DNA of 64,000 nt, from NCBI GenBank assembly GCA_028564925.1, contig CM053026.1:644143354-644207353 (forward strand), given 5' to 3'. Shown here one piece after another: positions 11,740-24,140 of the stretch. Each line of letters starts with the position of its first letter. Position 1 is the first letter of the stretch. The stretch comes from Lithobates sylvaticus (lineage: Eukaryota > Chordata > Amphibia > Anura > Ranidae). The notes beneath the pieces were generated by a model that was not told where the DNA came from, made no database searches, and saw nothing but the letters and a program-made list of their open reading frames with translations. The position numbers were made by a program, and so were the translations under genes.

Positions 11740-11867
11740 GTATTTATCGGCGTATAACACGCACCGGCGTATAACACGCACCCCAAGTTTAGGAGGGAAT
11801 TTTAAGGAAAAAAAGTTTTAGGAGAGAAGTTTAGGGAAAAAAAAAACTTACATTTAAGCGTTATTTG

Positions 11868-12165
11868 CAGCTTGCCCAGCGTCATTTGCAGCTTGCCCAG
11901 CATCATTTGTAGCTTGCTCAGCGTCATTTGCAGCTTGCCCAGCGTCATTTGTAGCTTGCTCAGCGTCATTTGCAGCTTGCTCAGCGTCATTTGCAGCTTG
12001 CCCAGCGTCATTTGCAGCCTTTCCCAGCATCATTTGCAACCTGCCCAGCGTCATTTTGCAACCTGCCCAGCGTCATTTGTAGCTTGCCCAGCATCATTTG
12101 TAGCTTGCCCGGCGTCATTTGCAGCTTGCTAGTGTCATTTGCAGCTTGCTAGTGTCAGTTGCAGT
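11868..12165. repeat. Minisatellite within the TA element
   Basis: Around fourteen units of about 20-21 bp built on CAGCGTCATTTGCAGCTTGC, with variants (AGCATCATTTGTAGC, AACCTGCCCAGCG). The unit is shared with 14280-14390 but copy number differs greatly. Confidence 0.9.
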
Positions 12166-12276
12166 TCGCCAGCGTTTAAATTTCCCCGCCGCGAGAAATA
12201 CCGCGCATGCGCGGCCGAAAAAGACCGAACCGCGGCCGAAAAAGGCCGAAGTGCGGGCCGAAAAAGACCGAGCCGA

Positions 12277-12360
12277 CTGTTCAGCTCCGCTCGGAGTCCC
12301 GCCTCCCTGCTGTTTCGGGAGCGAGCGCAGGGAGGCGGGACTCCGAGCGGAGCTGAACAG
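12277..12360. repeat. GC-rich palindrome
   Basis: CTGTTCAGCTCCGCTCGGAG pairs with its inverse at the right end, around the loop TGTTTCGGGAGCGAG. Flanked by GGCCGAAAAAGACCG words and their inverses, so the hairpin may extend. Only the left half of the palindrome survives at 14439-14490. Confidence 0.85.
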
Positions 12361-12575
12361 CCGGCTTCGGTCTTTTTCGGCCGCGCTTCGGCTTTTTCCG
12401 GCCTTTTTCGGCCGCGGTTCGGCCTTTTTTTTTTTTTTTTCGGCCGCGGTCGCCATTTTTCGGCGCCACAACCGATTTTTGTCATTTTTTTTTTGGGTAT
12501 CGGCGTATAACACGCACCCACGACTTTCCCCCGATTTTAAGGGGGAAAAAGTGCGTGTTATACGCCGATAAATAC

Positions 12576-12577
<2 letters not shown>

Positions 12578-12654
<77 letters not shown>
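12578..12654. repeat. (TA)n microsatellite, right part
   Basis: Continuation of the array at 11684-11737 on the other side of the TA-targeting insertion. Confidence 0.95.
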
Positions 12655-12658
<4 letters not shown>

Positions 12659-13050
12659 ATCTCAGAGACCCTAGAAAATAAAATGTCAATTGCTGCAATA
12701 TTTTATGTCGCACTGTATTTGCCCAGCGGTCTTTCAAGCGCAATTTTCCCAATATCTGTTTTTGTTTTAATTTGAAAGATGTTACACTGCGAGAATTGTG
12801 ATCTATCTTCTAAGCAAAAAAATTGTGATTCTCATTTTAGCCAGAATCGTGCAGCTCTAATATCAGAGTGGACCATAGACCACCTACCTGCCACTTTCAG
12901 GACAGGATCATTTTCCAAAGACCTAATTGTGCAGTCTACTCTCTAATTTCTAACTTGCCTCCGGGACGGTTTTAATTGGTTAAGATTCTTGATGGACTGG
13001 TTGTTAGCTTGGAGATGGCTCCAGGTTATTTTGCCTCATCAATACACTCT

Positions 13051-13185
13051 TAGGCCCCATGCACACGAGACGCAGATGCAAACTCTGCTGAACGCGTGTT
13101 TTAGAAAGCAGAAACCTGCGTTTAAAAACGCGCGTTTGGCTGTGTTTTCATGCCGCGTTTAGACGCGTTTGCGTCTATAAGCATT
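13051..13185. mobile_element. Foldback element fragment, GGCCCCATGCACAC end
   Basis: Begins TAGGCCCCATGCACACGAG, the same end type as the elements at 16267-18478 and 61755-62050. Inner words GCGTTTAAACGCG-like are repeated in both orientations. The right end was not found. Confidence 0.45.
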
Positions 13186-13760
13186 TGTAAAGATAACATC
13201 ATACAGACCCTCCCCAAGCTCAGAAAGCATGTATTATTAACTATTTCTGCCATTCTGATCAGAGTGAGCAGCAGAGAGATCAGTTGTACACTTGCATTTG
13301 CCTCTTTCTGTGTTTTTTTTTTTTTTTTTTTTAAATGGATCCCATATTGATTATATGTCAGGAAATGCTCCTGATGTTCTCTTCATGAGGCAGAAATGTC
13401 ATCGCAAATTTGTATGAGAGGTCCAGAATCAGAGCTTGTCGATATTGGACCCATCCGTTGATGGCACAGTGTATATACTGTATTTTTATGCAGCTATCTG
13501 GCCTGAATAGCCCTAATTGCTGGATCGTTAAATCTAAAGTTGACCGTAGATGGATGAAAATTCGTCAAGTTAAACTTGAATTTGATCCATGTATGTCTAC
13601 GTTCGCCAGAAGTCTATCTAAAGATGTTGGAGGAATGCTCCCAATTGGCAGCTTCAGCCACTAACCATTGTATTTCCGACAATGCAGAGTCTGGCTGTCA
13701 GAAAACGTCAGTGGGCAGATTTCCCTGCTGGCTGATCGACATTAACGAGTCATGGCCACA
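13186..13760. other. Unassigned non-coding stretch
   Basis: Includes a T-run at 13312-13332. No gene or repeat family was recognised. Confidence 0.3.
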
Positions 13761-13777
13761 TTAAAGTGGTAGTAAAG

Positions 13778-14842
13778 CAGGGTGCATTCGATTTAAATCA
13801 CTTGGAAAAAATGGTTGATTAAAAATGTATGATTCAAATCGAGTGGATTTAAAAGAACTGTCATCTTTCCCCCTATGATCCGCTGTTGACTCACCGGCAG
13901 TCCCATTCACTTTAATGGGGCGGCTAGTGATGTGTCAGGGACACAAGGTGAGGGTCTTGGCAGCAGCAGCAGGTGAGTGGATGCCCACTAACAGGCGCTG
14001 CCATGATGGATTTGAAATGACTGGTGCTATTTAAATGTAAGGATTTATTCTGGCTGGTAGTAAGAATCTTAAATATTTGCAAACAAAATAAAGGTTTCCT
14101 ATTTCGAATAAGCTGTCGGGTTAGTAAAATGGATATCAGAACCGATTCAATCACAGTTGGCAGTGTATATACCGTATTTATCGGCGTATAACACGCACCC
14201 CAAGTTTAGGAGGGCATTTTAAGGAAAAAAAGTTTTAGGAGGGAAGTTTAGGGAAAAAAAAAAAAAAAACGTACATTTAAGCGTCATTTGCAGCCTTGCC
14301 CAGTGTCATTTGCAGCTCGCCAGCGTCATTTGCAGCCTTGCCCAGTGTCATTTGCAGCTCGCCAGCGTCATTTGCAGCCTTGCCCACGTTTAAATTTCCG
14401 AACAAAACCGAAGCACCGCCAAAAAAGACCAAGCCGACTGTTCGGCTCCGCTCGCAGTCCCGCCTCCCTGCTGTTTCGGGAGCGAGCGCATTTTTGTCAC
14501 TTTTTTTGGGGGATCGGCGTATAACACGCTCCCACGACTTTCCCCCGATTTTAAGGGGGAAAAGGTGCGTGTTATACGCCGATAAATACGGTAGATTTGC
14601 AAAACAGGATAAAGGAATTTTCCTGAACTTTGTTTTAACTCATGGTTACTGTGAAAATGTGTGAATGCCCCAATGCAGTGCATGTTATCTCCACTTGCAG
14701 AGCTTGGATTCATTGAATGAGTTTACAAAAAATCTTTTAGATAGATTATTACTCCAGAAGCATTTCACAAAAATTTGATCTAAAAAAAAATCAGATTTTT
14801 AAATAAAGCAAAAATCCAATTTTTTTTTTAATATCCACCCTG
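13778..14842. mobile_element. Non-autonomous hAT element, CAGGGTG termini
   Basis: Starts CAGGGTGCATTCGATTTAAA and ends AATATCCACCCTG, with a perfect 8-bp duplication TAGTAAAG at 13770-13777 and 14843-14850. Ends in CAGGGTG plus an 8-bp duplication fit hAT. Subterminal GATTTAAATC-type palindromes are visible. No transposase. Confidence 0.8.
14172..14591. mobile_element. TA-targeting element, short copy
   Basis: Same termini as 11738-12577 (CCGTATTTATCGGCG and inverse), flanked by TA on both sides. Holds only about five minisatellite half-units (14280-14390) and lacks the right half of the inner palindrome, so it is half the length of the other copy. Confidence 0.75.
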
Positions 14843-15269
14843 TAGTAAAGTAAAAAATGTTACTTTTACCCTAAAGGTAAGACACTAGAAAGACTTGCCT
14901 GTAGGCCCCTTCAAAATGGCTTGTACTTGCATTGTTTAGTAGATCCTGTCATCGGCTTACAGTGATGATACAATTGGTGCACTAGCAGTTCTTTACGCAT
15001 GCACGGAATACTGTGTGCTGTGGATGCAGAGCGCCAGGTCACTATGGCGACACCTGTACGCATATGTCAGTGATGTCACAGCCAGAGTGCACAAACCCAG
15101 AAGGATAACTGGGTGAAGATGGCCATGCCTGGAGCAGTGACAACCGTTGCTGGAAAGCACTGTTAGTAAGGCAAGCTTGCCTAATGTTACTATGTGGTGC
15201 ATACTGGCACATTGTGGCAATAACCTGCAGGAGGACAGTTACTATTTTTTAAAGTTACTACCGCTTTAA

Positions 15270-15822
15270 GACATCAATCTGGCATTTTGCTCTAATGCAG
15301 GTTCCCTTTTTTGCTTTGGCAGCAAGTATCGTATGTTTCATTAAAAGCTGTATGGGTTCTTCAATAAAGTTGTTGCCTTTGTTACATAATCCGTTTTGCT
15401 TTAGTTGCCACTTGTTTCACCTGGAGCAATTTGGAAGATTTCATCTCACTCGTTAAATGTTTTTATAGGGAGTGTTGGGGCATTCAGCAGAAAATAGGAT
15501 TGTCTTCATCTGAAAGCCTTGGGGGATTGTAGGTCTCTGTAGAGAGAAGCCGTTTCTTCTGCTCACAGTGGGACACGAAAAGCGTACTAAAATGTTCTTA
15601 TCTTCAATATACTTAAAACAATATAAGTGATATCTTTTGCATTCTAGGATCAATTTAAGCATTAGTGATTTAACCTGCTTGGCTTTAAAGTGGATCTGTG
15701 CCCAGTTCTTAAACACTGTAGTATTCAAATAGTTTGAACAAGCAGTAAAAGCACTTTAAAATAAGCCCCCATTTATGTGTCTGCGTTTGGGAGAAATTTT
15801 AAAGCCAGGATTTTTACTTGCC
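15270..15822. other. Unassigned non-coding stretch
   Basis: No repeat family or exon recognised. Confidence 0.3.
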
Positions 15823-16268
15823 TTTGAAAGGAGTTGTAAACCCTCGTGTTTTGTCACCTTAATGCATCTTATGCATTAAGGTGAAAAAACACCTGCCAGT
15901 GACCGGCCCCCCATTTTAATTACCTGAGCCCTGGAACTTGACCCGACGGACGCGCTGTCTCTCTGCCCGGGGTTATCGCCTCTTAATTGGATAGATGGCA
16001 GCACAGTCATTGGCTCCCGCTGCTGTCAATCAAATCCAATGATGCGGGCACCAGAGCCGAGTCATACATTTGCTGGATATGGACGCCGAATGCTGAACTC
16101 GGGAGCGCGCACGCAAGGTAACCCCCGAAGGAGATCGCTTCTCCTAGGGGGTTATCTGATGTGGGGAGGAGCCGCAAGAGCCGTCGGGGGACCCCATAAG
16201 AGCAGGTTCAGGGCCAGTATATGTAGGTTTAAAAACAAACAAACAACGAACCCTTACAATCACTTTAA
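15823..16268. mobile_element. TTAA-type element, degenerate left end
   Basis: Left TTGAAAGGAGTTGTAAACCC is a one-base departure from the usual TTAAAGG end; right CTTACAATCACTTTAA is typical. Early ATGCATCTTATGCATTAAGG forms a short hairpin. Non-coding. Confidence 0.6.
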
Positions 16269-16565
16269 GGTGTCATGCACCCTGGATGTATTTCCGGCTG
16301 CTCCTAGGGGCGTTTGGCATTTTTATAACTGCCTCTAAATGCCCCTGCTTGCTAGCTCATGTGTCTAAGACACATACAGTGCATCCGGAAAGTGTTAATG
16401 GCACTCTTCACTTTTTCCACATTTTGTAATGTTATAGCCTTATTCTAAAATGCATTAAATTCATTATTTTCCTCAAAAATCTATGAACAATACCCATAAT
16501 GACAGCGTGAAATTAAGTTTGTTTGAAATCTTTGCAAATCTATTAAAAATTTAAAAAATGAAAGA

Positions 16566-17060
16566 CTTGGTGCTGACCGCTCATAATAGGAAAGAGCAAT
16601 ACACCAAAACATGGTCATATTGGAACATGTTTATGTTCAGATGAGGAGCAGTCCCTCTTGGAAAACTACTGTAGAGTTTGAGGTCTTCCTGCCCTCGTGG
16701 TGGCACACCCTGGTCCCCTTAAACCCCCCCCCTTATTTTTATTTTTCCCCCCTCCCTTTAACCACTCTCCCTTATCTGAGTCCTTGATATCCAGCACCTA
16801 CTGGCGGCCTTTAGCTTCCCTCTTTTTTTCTTTTTTTCAATTAAAATTTCCGTCAGCGCGTATTCTGTTCTTTCCTACTATTATCTCCTTGCTCTCGGAA
16901 GCAAGATATTTTGTGTATTTTTAGATGTCAGAATACCTTGCATTTTCTGTACTTCTGCATTAATACCATGGATTGTCATTATTTTATGTGAGATAATACA
17001 CAGCATCTGTACGCTTCTGCTCTGTTGGATGCTTTATTCCTTTACAAAATAAAGTATTTA
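16566..17060. other. Foreign insert within the Tc1 element
   Basis: The Tc1 sequence stops after AAAAATTTAAAAAATGAAAG and resumes at about 17080 (CACACGTACATAAAG). The intervening pyrimidine-rich sequence matches nothing else here. Similar A-rich words at both borders may be a blurred duplication. Identity unknown. Confidence 0.45.
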
Positions 17061-17229
17061 AAAATATAAAAATGGGAAAAAAAAATCACACGTACATAAA
17101 GTATTTACAGCTTTTGCCACTTGATTGGAGTCCACCTGTGGTAAATTCAATTGATTGGACTTGATTTGGAAAGACACACCTATCTAAGGTCCCACAGTTA
17201 ACTGTGTATGTGAGAGCGCAAACCAAGCC

Positions 17230-18035
17230 ATGAAGTCCAAAGAATTGTCTGTAGACCTCAGACAGGATTGTATCGAGGTACAGATCTGAGTAAGGTTACA
17301 TCAAAATTTCTGCAGCATTGATGGTCCCAATGAGCACAGTGGCCTCCATTATCCATAAATCCAGAAGGACAACCATCTCTGCCACACTCCACCAATCATG
17401 CCTGAATGGTAGCGAGGCCATACGAAAACCACTTTGTAAAAGGATTGTGAAGGCCCGCCTGGAGTTTGCCAAAAGGCACCTGAAGGACACTGTTCATGAG
17501 AAACCAAATTCTCTGATCTGATGAAACAAAGATTGAACTCTTTGGCCTGAATGGCAAGTGTCATGTCTGGAGGAAATCGGGCACCGCTCATCACCTGGCC
17601 AATATCATCCCTACAGTGAAGCATGGTGGTAGCATCATGCTGTGGGGAGGTTTTTCAGTGGCAGGAACTGGGAGACTAGTCGGGATCAAAGTTAAGATGA
17701 ATGCAGCAATGTACAGAGACATCCTTGATGAAAACCTGCTCCAGAGCACTCTGGGCCTCACACTGGGGTTGAGGTTCATCTTCCAACAGGACAATGACCC
17801 TAAGAACACAGCCAAAATAAAGGAGTGGCTAGGGGACAACTCTGACTGTCCTTGAGTGGCCCAGCCAGAGCTCAGACTTGAACATCTCTGGAGATATCTG
17901 AAATTGGCTGTGCACCGACGCTCCCCATCCAACCTGATGGAGCTTGAGAGGTCCTTCAGAGAAGACTAGGAGAAACTGCCCAAAAATAGGTGTGCCAAGC
18001 TTGTAGCATTATACTATAGGCTGTAATTGTGCCAA
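17230..18035 (+). pseudogene. Tc1 transposase pseudogene
   Basis: The frame starts MKSKELSVDL, the usual start of this family's DNA-binding region. Surviving pieces include [58 protein letters not shown] and [12 protein letters not shown], which holds the second catalytic Asp. About 200 bp is missing after VASIIHK. A frameshift and an in-frame TGA disrupt the [11 protein letters not shown] stretch. The DLNPIEHLW block has lost N-P-I, leaving DLEHLWR. It cannot encode an active enzyme. Confidence 0.85.
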
Positions 18036-18758
18036 AGGTTTTTTTTTTTTTGCGAAGAATTTAAACTTTTTCACGTTGTCATTATGGCATATTGTTTGTA
18101 GAATTTTGAGTAACATAATGAATTTTGAATCCATTTTGAAATAAGGTTGTAACAAAATGTGGAAAAGGCCATGTGAATACTTTCCGGATGCACTGAAGGC
18201 ATTTAGAGGCAGAAATGAGACCCACTGCCAGTGTATCCAGGAGCAGCAGAATTTTTGGCAGAAAAAACACTTGATGCGCTTAAGCGATATGCATGTTTCG
18301 TGCTTGAGCATTAATTTCAATGGCCACAATCAAACTATTCTAGCCAATGAAATGAATTCACGCCCAAGCACTTGATGCACCTAAATGCATTACACATGTT
18401 TATAAGTGGTAAGCATTTTTTCTGCCAGAAGGAAATATCTAGAAGAGTTGGGAAAATGTCCAGTGTGCATGAGGCCCCTGTCCTAAGTTCTGCTGGTCAC
18501 TGCAAAAATCATAGCTGTCCATAGCACTATTTCCATTGTAGTGGGGATCAAGAATTGAGGCTGTGACTGCAAAGGGCCCTGTGAAAAATGAAGTCTGATT
18601 GTAATGCATTTTCTTCATGCTCTGTCCACATGGGTATGTTATCTGTATAATCGGTCTCCAAATTCCTTCGACAATGTAAAGGGACCAGACTCTAACAATT
18701 TTTCTAAATTCTTAGGAGCTTAATCTCAGGAAGAATTGCTATTCCAGATTTTAATACA

Positions 18759-19540
18759 GTACCTATTATAGCTGCACGATTAATCATTAAAAAATTGCTA
18801 TCTCGATTCAACCCCCCTCACGATTTTAAAGTCTCTTATTGCTGTACAGAGGGGGCTCAGGTAAGTATTAGGGGGGCTTAATCTTTTTATTTTCATGTAT
18901 AGAATGCATTAAAGGAGACATGCAGCCAAAGCTTGTTTGGCTGTACTTCTCCTGTGGATCACAGGAATGCCGTTCATGTTGCACTCCTGTGATACAGTAC
19001 CTATTATAGCTGCCACTGATTAACATCCGGCTTAGCCTCTCGGCGAGCCACTGAGAGCCTTAATCATTAAAAAATTGCTATCTCGATTCAACCCCCCTCA
19101 CGATTTTAAAGTCTCTTATTTAAACACAAAAAAAAAAAAAAAAAACTGTATATACTTACCTGCTCTGTCCGGACCCTTTTTTGTGCTCCTGGCCCCTTCC
19201 TACTGTTCAGTGCCCCCACAGCAAGCAGCTTGATATGGGGGCAGCCAAGCTGCAGCTCTGTGTCCATTCAGACATGGAGCTGCTGTTCAGCGCCGCCCCC
19301 CTCTCCTCATTGGCTGACTTTGGCTGAGACACAGCAGCTGCGCCATCGGCTCCCACTGCTGTCAATCAGGAGGGAGTGTCATGAACGGCCAAGGGACTCG
19401 TGGACATTGCTGTACAGAGGGGATCAGGTAAGTATTAGGGGGTGCTGAGGCAGCTGCTGCAAATGGGAGGCTTTTTATTTTCATGTATAGAATGCATTAA
19501 AGGAGACATACAGCCAAAGCTTGTTTGGCTGTGGATCGCT
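18759..19540. repeat. Scrambled local duplication
   Basis: TACAGTACCTATTATAGCTG occurs at about 18759 and 18993. TAATCATTAAAAAATTGC plus the following 40 bp recurs at 18780 and 19061. GCTGTACAGAGGGG…CAGGTAAGTATTAGGGGG through AAGCTTGTTTGGCTGT recurs at 18841-18945 and 19409-19533. The order A-B-C-A'-D-B' suggests duplication of a compound hAT-end/TTAA-element block with loss of D from one copy. D (19140-19400) resembles the interior of 46455-46928. Confidence 0.7.
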
Positions 19541-19543
19541 GTG

Positions 19544-20645
<1,102 letters not shown>

Positions 20646-21270
20646 TATACAATGCCTTTGTACTTTGATATAGACCATAAGAGCCATGCGCATGTGTATA
20701 ATTATATATGTATTTATATTATAGATTTTAATTGTCAATATTTGAGCACCTTAAAAAATCCGGTTCTACTTGCACTTTGTTAATCTGAATTTTATATATG
20801 TGGAGCATGGTCTGAGCCAATAGAGTATATTAAACTTAAAGGTATCTTTTTGATCAAATCATCTGGATTTCACCATAGAAGTGATTAATCTCTCCCTCAT
20901 CCTCTCCACCTTGTGTACTTAAAAGACCTGGGAATCTCTCCATTGTAAATATGCATCACCTTATATCTCAGTGCTCATGCCCTTAATGGGTATTGACTTT
21001 TTATTTTTATATCCTTGTAAAAATGATCCAGCATTTCTTACATTGTCTCATTCTTCTAGGTTAAAATTGCAATACCTGCTTGGCAGATTCAGTCTTAAAC
21101 CTTTGCAATATCTGCAGAATCAAATGGAGCACTCTTCAATATAGTTCACAAATTGTGTACAATATTGCTTCTGTTGCGTTTATGAATTTTGCCAATTAAA
21201 CTTCTGGTCTGTGCCAAGGGATCAGATATGTTTATATCCCATGGACTGAGCACAAGCTAGGAGCGCAGCA
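20646..21270. other. Unassigned non-coding stretch
   Basis: No repeat or exon recognised. Confidence 0.3.
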
Positions 21271-21272
21271 TA

Positions 21273-22835
21273 CAGTGAGGGGAAAAAAAAACATTTGATC
21301 CCCTGCTGATTTTGTACATTTGCCCACTGACAACTCATCAGTCTATAATTTTAGTGGTAGGTTTATTTTAACAGTGAGAGAATAACAAAATCCCGAAAAA
21401 TGCATTTCAAAAAAGTTCTAAATTGATTTGCATTTTAATGTGTGAAACAATTTTGACTCCTTTGCAAAAAATGACTTGGTACTTGGTGGGAAAAAAACCT
21501 TGTTGGCAATCAGGTCAGACATTTCTTGTAGTTGGCCACCAGGTTTGCACACATCTCAGGAGGGATTTTGTCCCAATCCTCTTTGCTGATCCACTCCAAG
21601 TCATTTGGTTTCGAGGCTGACGTTTGGTAACTCGAGCCTTCAGCTCTCTCCACATATTTTCTATGGGACTAAGGTCTGGGTACTGTTAGGCCACTCCAGG
21701 ACCTTAATGTGCTTCTTTTTGAGACACTCCTTTGTTGCCTTGGCTGTGTGTTTTGGGTCATTGCCACATTGGAATACCTATCCACGACCCATTTTCAATG
21801 CCCTTGCTGAGGGAAGGAGGTTATCACCCAAGATTTGATGGTACATGGCCCTGTCCATTGTCCCTTTGATGCGGTGAAGTTGTCCTGTCCTCTTAAAAGA
21901 AAAACACCCCCAAAGCACCATGTTTCCACCTCCATGTTTGACAGTGGGAATGGTGTTCTTGAGGTCATAGGCAGCATTCCTCCTCCTACAAACACCGCGA
22001 GTTGATTTGATGCCAAAAAGCTTGATTTTGGTCTCATCTGACCACAACACTTTCACCCAGTTCTCTGAATCATTCAGATGTTCATTATCAAACTTCAGAC
22101 GGGCCTGTACATGCGCTTTCTTGAGCAGGGGGACCTTGCGGGTGCTGCGGAATTTCAGTCCTTCACGGTGTAATGTTACCAATTGTTTTCTTGGTGACTA
22201 TGGTCCCAACTGCCTTGAGATCATTGACAAGATTCTCCTGTGTAGTTCTGGGCTTATTCCTCACCGTTCTCATGATCGTTGAAACTCCACAAGATGAGAG
22301 CTTGCATGGAGCCCCAGACTGAGGGAGCTTGACAGTAGTTTTGTGATTCTTCCATTTGGGAATAATCGCACCAACTGTCCTCACCCTGTCACCAAGCTGC
22401 TCAACAATGGTCTTGTGGCCAATTCCAGCTTTGTGTAGGTCTACAATCTTGTCCCTGACATCCTTGGACAGCTCTTTGGTTTTGACCATGGTGGAGAGTT
22501 TGGAATCTGTTTCTGTGGACAGGTGTCTCTTATACAGGTAACAAGCAGAGGTCAGGAGCACTCACTTTGAGAGTGCTCCTAATCTCTGCTCCTTACATGT
22601 ATAGGAGACACGTAATAGCCAGAAATCTTGCTGCTCCATAGGGGATCAAATACTTATTTTTCTCATTAAAATGTAAATCAATTTATAACTTTTTTGTAAT
22701 GTGTTTTTCTGGATATTTTGTTCTGTCTCTCACTGTTAAAATAAACCTACCATTAAAATTACAGACTGATCATTTCTTTGTCAGTGGGCTAACATACAAA
22801 ATCAGCAGGTGATCAAATACTTTTTTTCCTCTTTG
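21273..22835 (-). mobile_element. Tc1-like transposon, full length, inactive
   Basis: Starts CAGTGAGGGG after TA and ends in a degraded CCTCTTTG before TA. Both ends contain TTTGATC…CTGCTGATTTTGTA and TAGGTTTATTTTAACAGTGAG in inverse orientation, so the inverted ends extend to about 160 bp. Transposase lies on the minus strand. A second, shortened copy is at 41222-42400 and a terminal fragment at 24510-24664. Confidence 0.9.
21450..22489 (-). pseudogene. Tc1 transposase pseudogene
   Basis: Starts [20 protein letters not shown], continues [19 protein letters not shown] (helix-turn-helix), then after a frame change [33 protein letters not shown] (first catalytic Asp), [20 protein letters not shown] and [18 protein letters not shown]. 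Just past MGRG an in-frame TAG replaces the usual Trp codon, and the second catalytic Asp of the usual [10 protein letters not shown] is Gly ([10 protein letters not shown]). Normal length is about 340 residues. Not functional. Confidence 0.85.
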
Positions 22836-22837
22836 TA

Positions 22838-23290
22838 TGCATGTATGTACTGCAGTCACATTTGTAAGTCAAGAGAGAATTGGTGCGAATACATTGAGTC
22901 TTAAAGCCAAAACATGGTGTTTGTTTTTTTTTTTTAACTCTTAATTTCTGAAATGAATTATCTGTACAATTTTATATCACGTGCTTTAAAAGTATTTTGG
23001 TACCGATTAATGTCCCTATGAATGTCTAGTCGGGTGCAGGTTTTGATGGACTAAAGGGCTGAAGGCACCTGAACTCTGATTAGACCGGGTTTCCTTAGAC
23101 AAAAATAGATTTTCATGCTAAATCCCAGGCAGATAAAAATAAAACACAAATTTTAACTTTTAACTTTTTTTTTTTTTTCTTTTTTTTTTTTCACTGCAAC
23201 TGGTGTAAGCCCATACATTTTACCTGCTATCGGCCTCCTGTAATCCTCTGCTCAGTGCCACTGAAAAAGAGGGACAGAAAAGGGAGCCAA
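22838..23290. other. Unassigned non-coding stretch
   Basis: T-rich runs at 22923-22936 and 23166-23192. No repeat family recognised. Confidence 0.3.
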
Positions 23291-23294
23291 TCCC

Positions 23295-23604
<310 letters not shown>

Positions 23605-24140
23605 GCTGGCAGGTTAAAAGCGCAGAGGAATGGATGGCTTTTTCTGAGACTGGTGATGGGGAGGAACCAGGCTTCACCCCTTGCAGCAGGAAAGGTAACT
23701 AGGAGGTACCCAATCTGACTATACTATCGGGTGGAACTAAATACATTTTTGGAACTGGATGTAAAGAAGTACAAATACTTTGACAAAGTGGTAGGAATAG
23801 TAGTCCATAATATATAAAAAAAAAGCATGCCTGTCTGGGTTTTTTTTATTACAGAAGAGACCCTAGAGATCACTTATATCATAAATGTCCATCCTGCCTG
23901 TTAGTGGGTAATGTGATCTGAGCCGCACATGTGCAGCTCAGACCACATTTATGGCCTGCTCTGTGTGCCATGGGAGTGTCATCACCTAGACCTAGCCAAT
24001 CAAGTGGCCAAAGATACTAAACTCGGAAGAAAGACCATGTGAAGACGGAAGAGCAGGGGAGTGGACTGACAGCGTATCGCTGGAGGGCTCCATTTGTAGG
24101 TAGGTCTGTCATGTACTAGTAAGCAGTGCATTATGACTTA
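23605..24140. other. Unassigned non-coding stretch
   Basis: No gene seen. At 24141 a TTAAAGTGGTTATATCAAG end marks the start of a one-ended TTAA element reaching into the next few hundred bases. Confidence 0.3.

Larger units (their letters stand above)
11738..12577. mobile_element. TA-targeting element, CCGTATTTATCGGCG termini
   Basis: Starts CCGTATTTATCGGCGTATAA and ends with its inverse, TTATACGCCGATAAATACGG, with TA on both sides. Subterminal GGCGTATAACACGCAC is doubled at the left. The interior holds a 20-21-bp minisatellite (11868-12165) and an 84-bp palindrome (12277-12360). Insertion at TA resembles Tc1/mariner behaviour, but there is no transposase to settle the superfamily. Open frames here are artefacts of the repeat. 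A shorter copy is at 14172-14591. Confidence 0.7.
11255..12859. mobile_element. hAT-type element, second copy, with nested insertion
   Basis: Left AGAGCTGCACAATTG and right GTGCAGCTCTA match the ends of 3218-4007, and sections near 11580-11690 and 12660-12850 match that copy's interior. Flanking TTATATCA and TAATATCA differ at one base, an imperfect 8-bp duplication. Inside are local direct and inverted duplications (CAGTCTGCCAAGTTTTTAAC at about 11394, inverted near 11500, again at about 11564) and a TA-targeting element at 11738-12577. Confidence 0.65.
13761..15269. mobile_element. TTAA element hosting a two-level nest
   Basis: Left TTAAAGTGGTAGTAAAGCAG and right TTACTACCGCTTTAA are inverted ends including TTAA. 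The hAT at 13778-14842 inserted 17 bp from its left end, and a TA-targeting element later entered that hAT. The remaining body at 14851-15260 is non-coding. Confidence 0.7.
16377..18195 (+). mobile_element. Tc1-like transposon, decayed
   Basis: Terminal repeats CAGTGCATCCGGAAAGTG and CTTTCCGGATGCACTG face each other, and the sub-terminal sequence (CATTTTGTAATGTTATAGCC / inverse) is also inverted. This matches a vertebrate Tc1-like family I know with CAGTGCATCCGGAAAGTATT ends. About 500 bp at 16566-17060 is foreign to it. A related copy in the opposite orientation is at 35361-36917. Confidence 0.85.
16267..18478. mobile_element. Foldback element interrupted by a Tc1 transposon
   Basis: Left AAGGTGTCATGCACCCTGG and right CCAGTGTGCATGAGGCCC are degenerate inverted ends. 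GCCTCTAAATGCC (16332) and GGCATTTAGAGGC (18197) pair across the Tc1 insertion at 16377-18195, showing that the two flanks belong to one older palindromic element. It starts inside the TTAA of the preceding element. Confidence 0.6.

Noticed and set aside
11872-12132. Repetitive proteins (CSLPSVICSL, NDAGQAA)
   Set aside because: Created by the 20-21-bp minisatellite inside a non-coding element, in several frames at once.
11868-12165. CRISPR-like regular repeat
   Set aside because: Units are contiguous with no unique spacers, inside a transposon.
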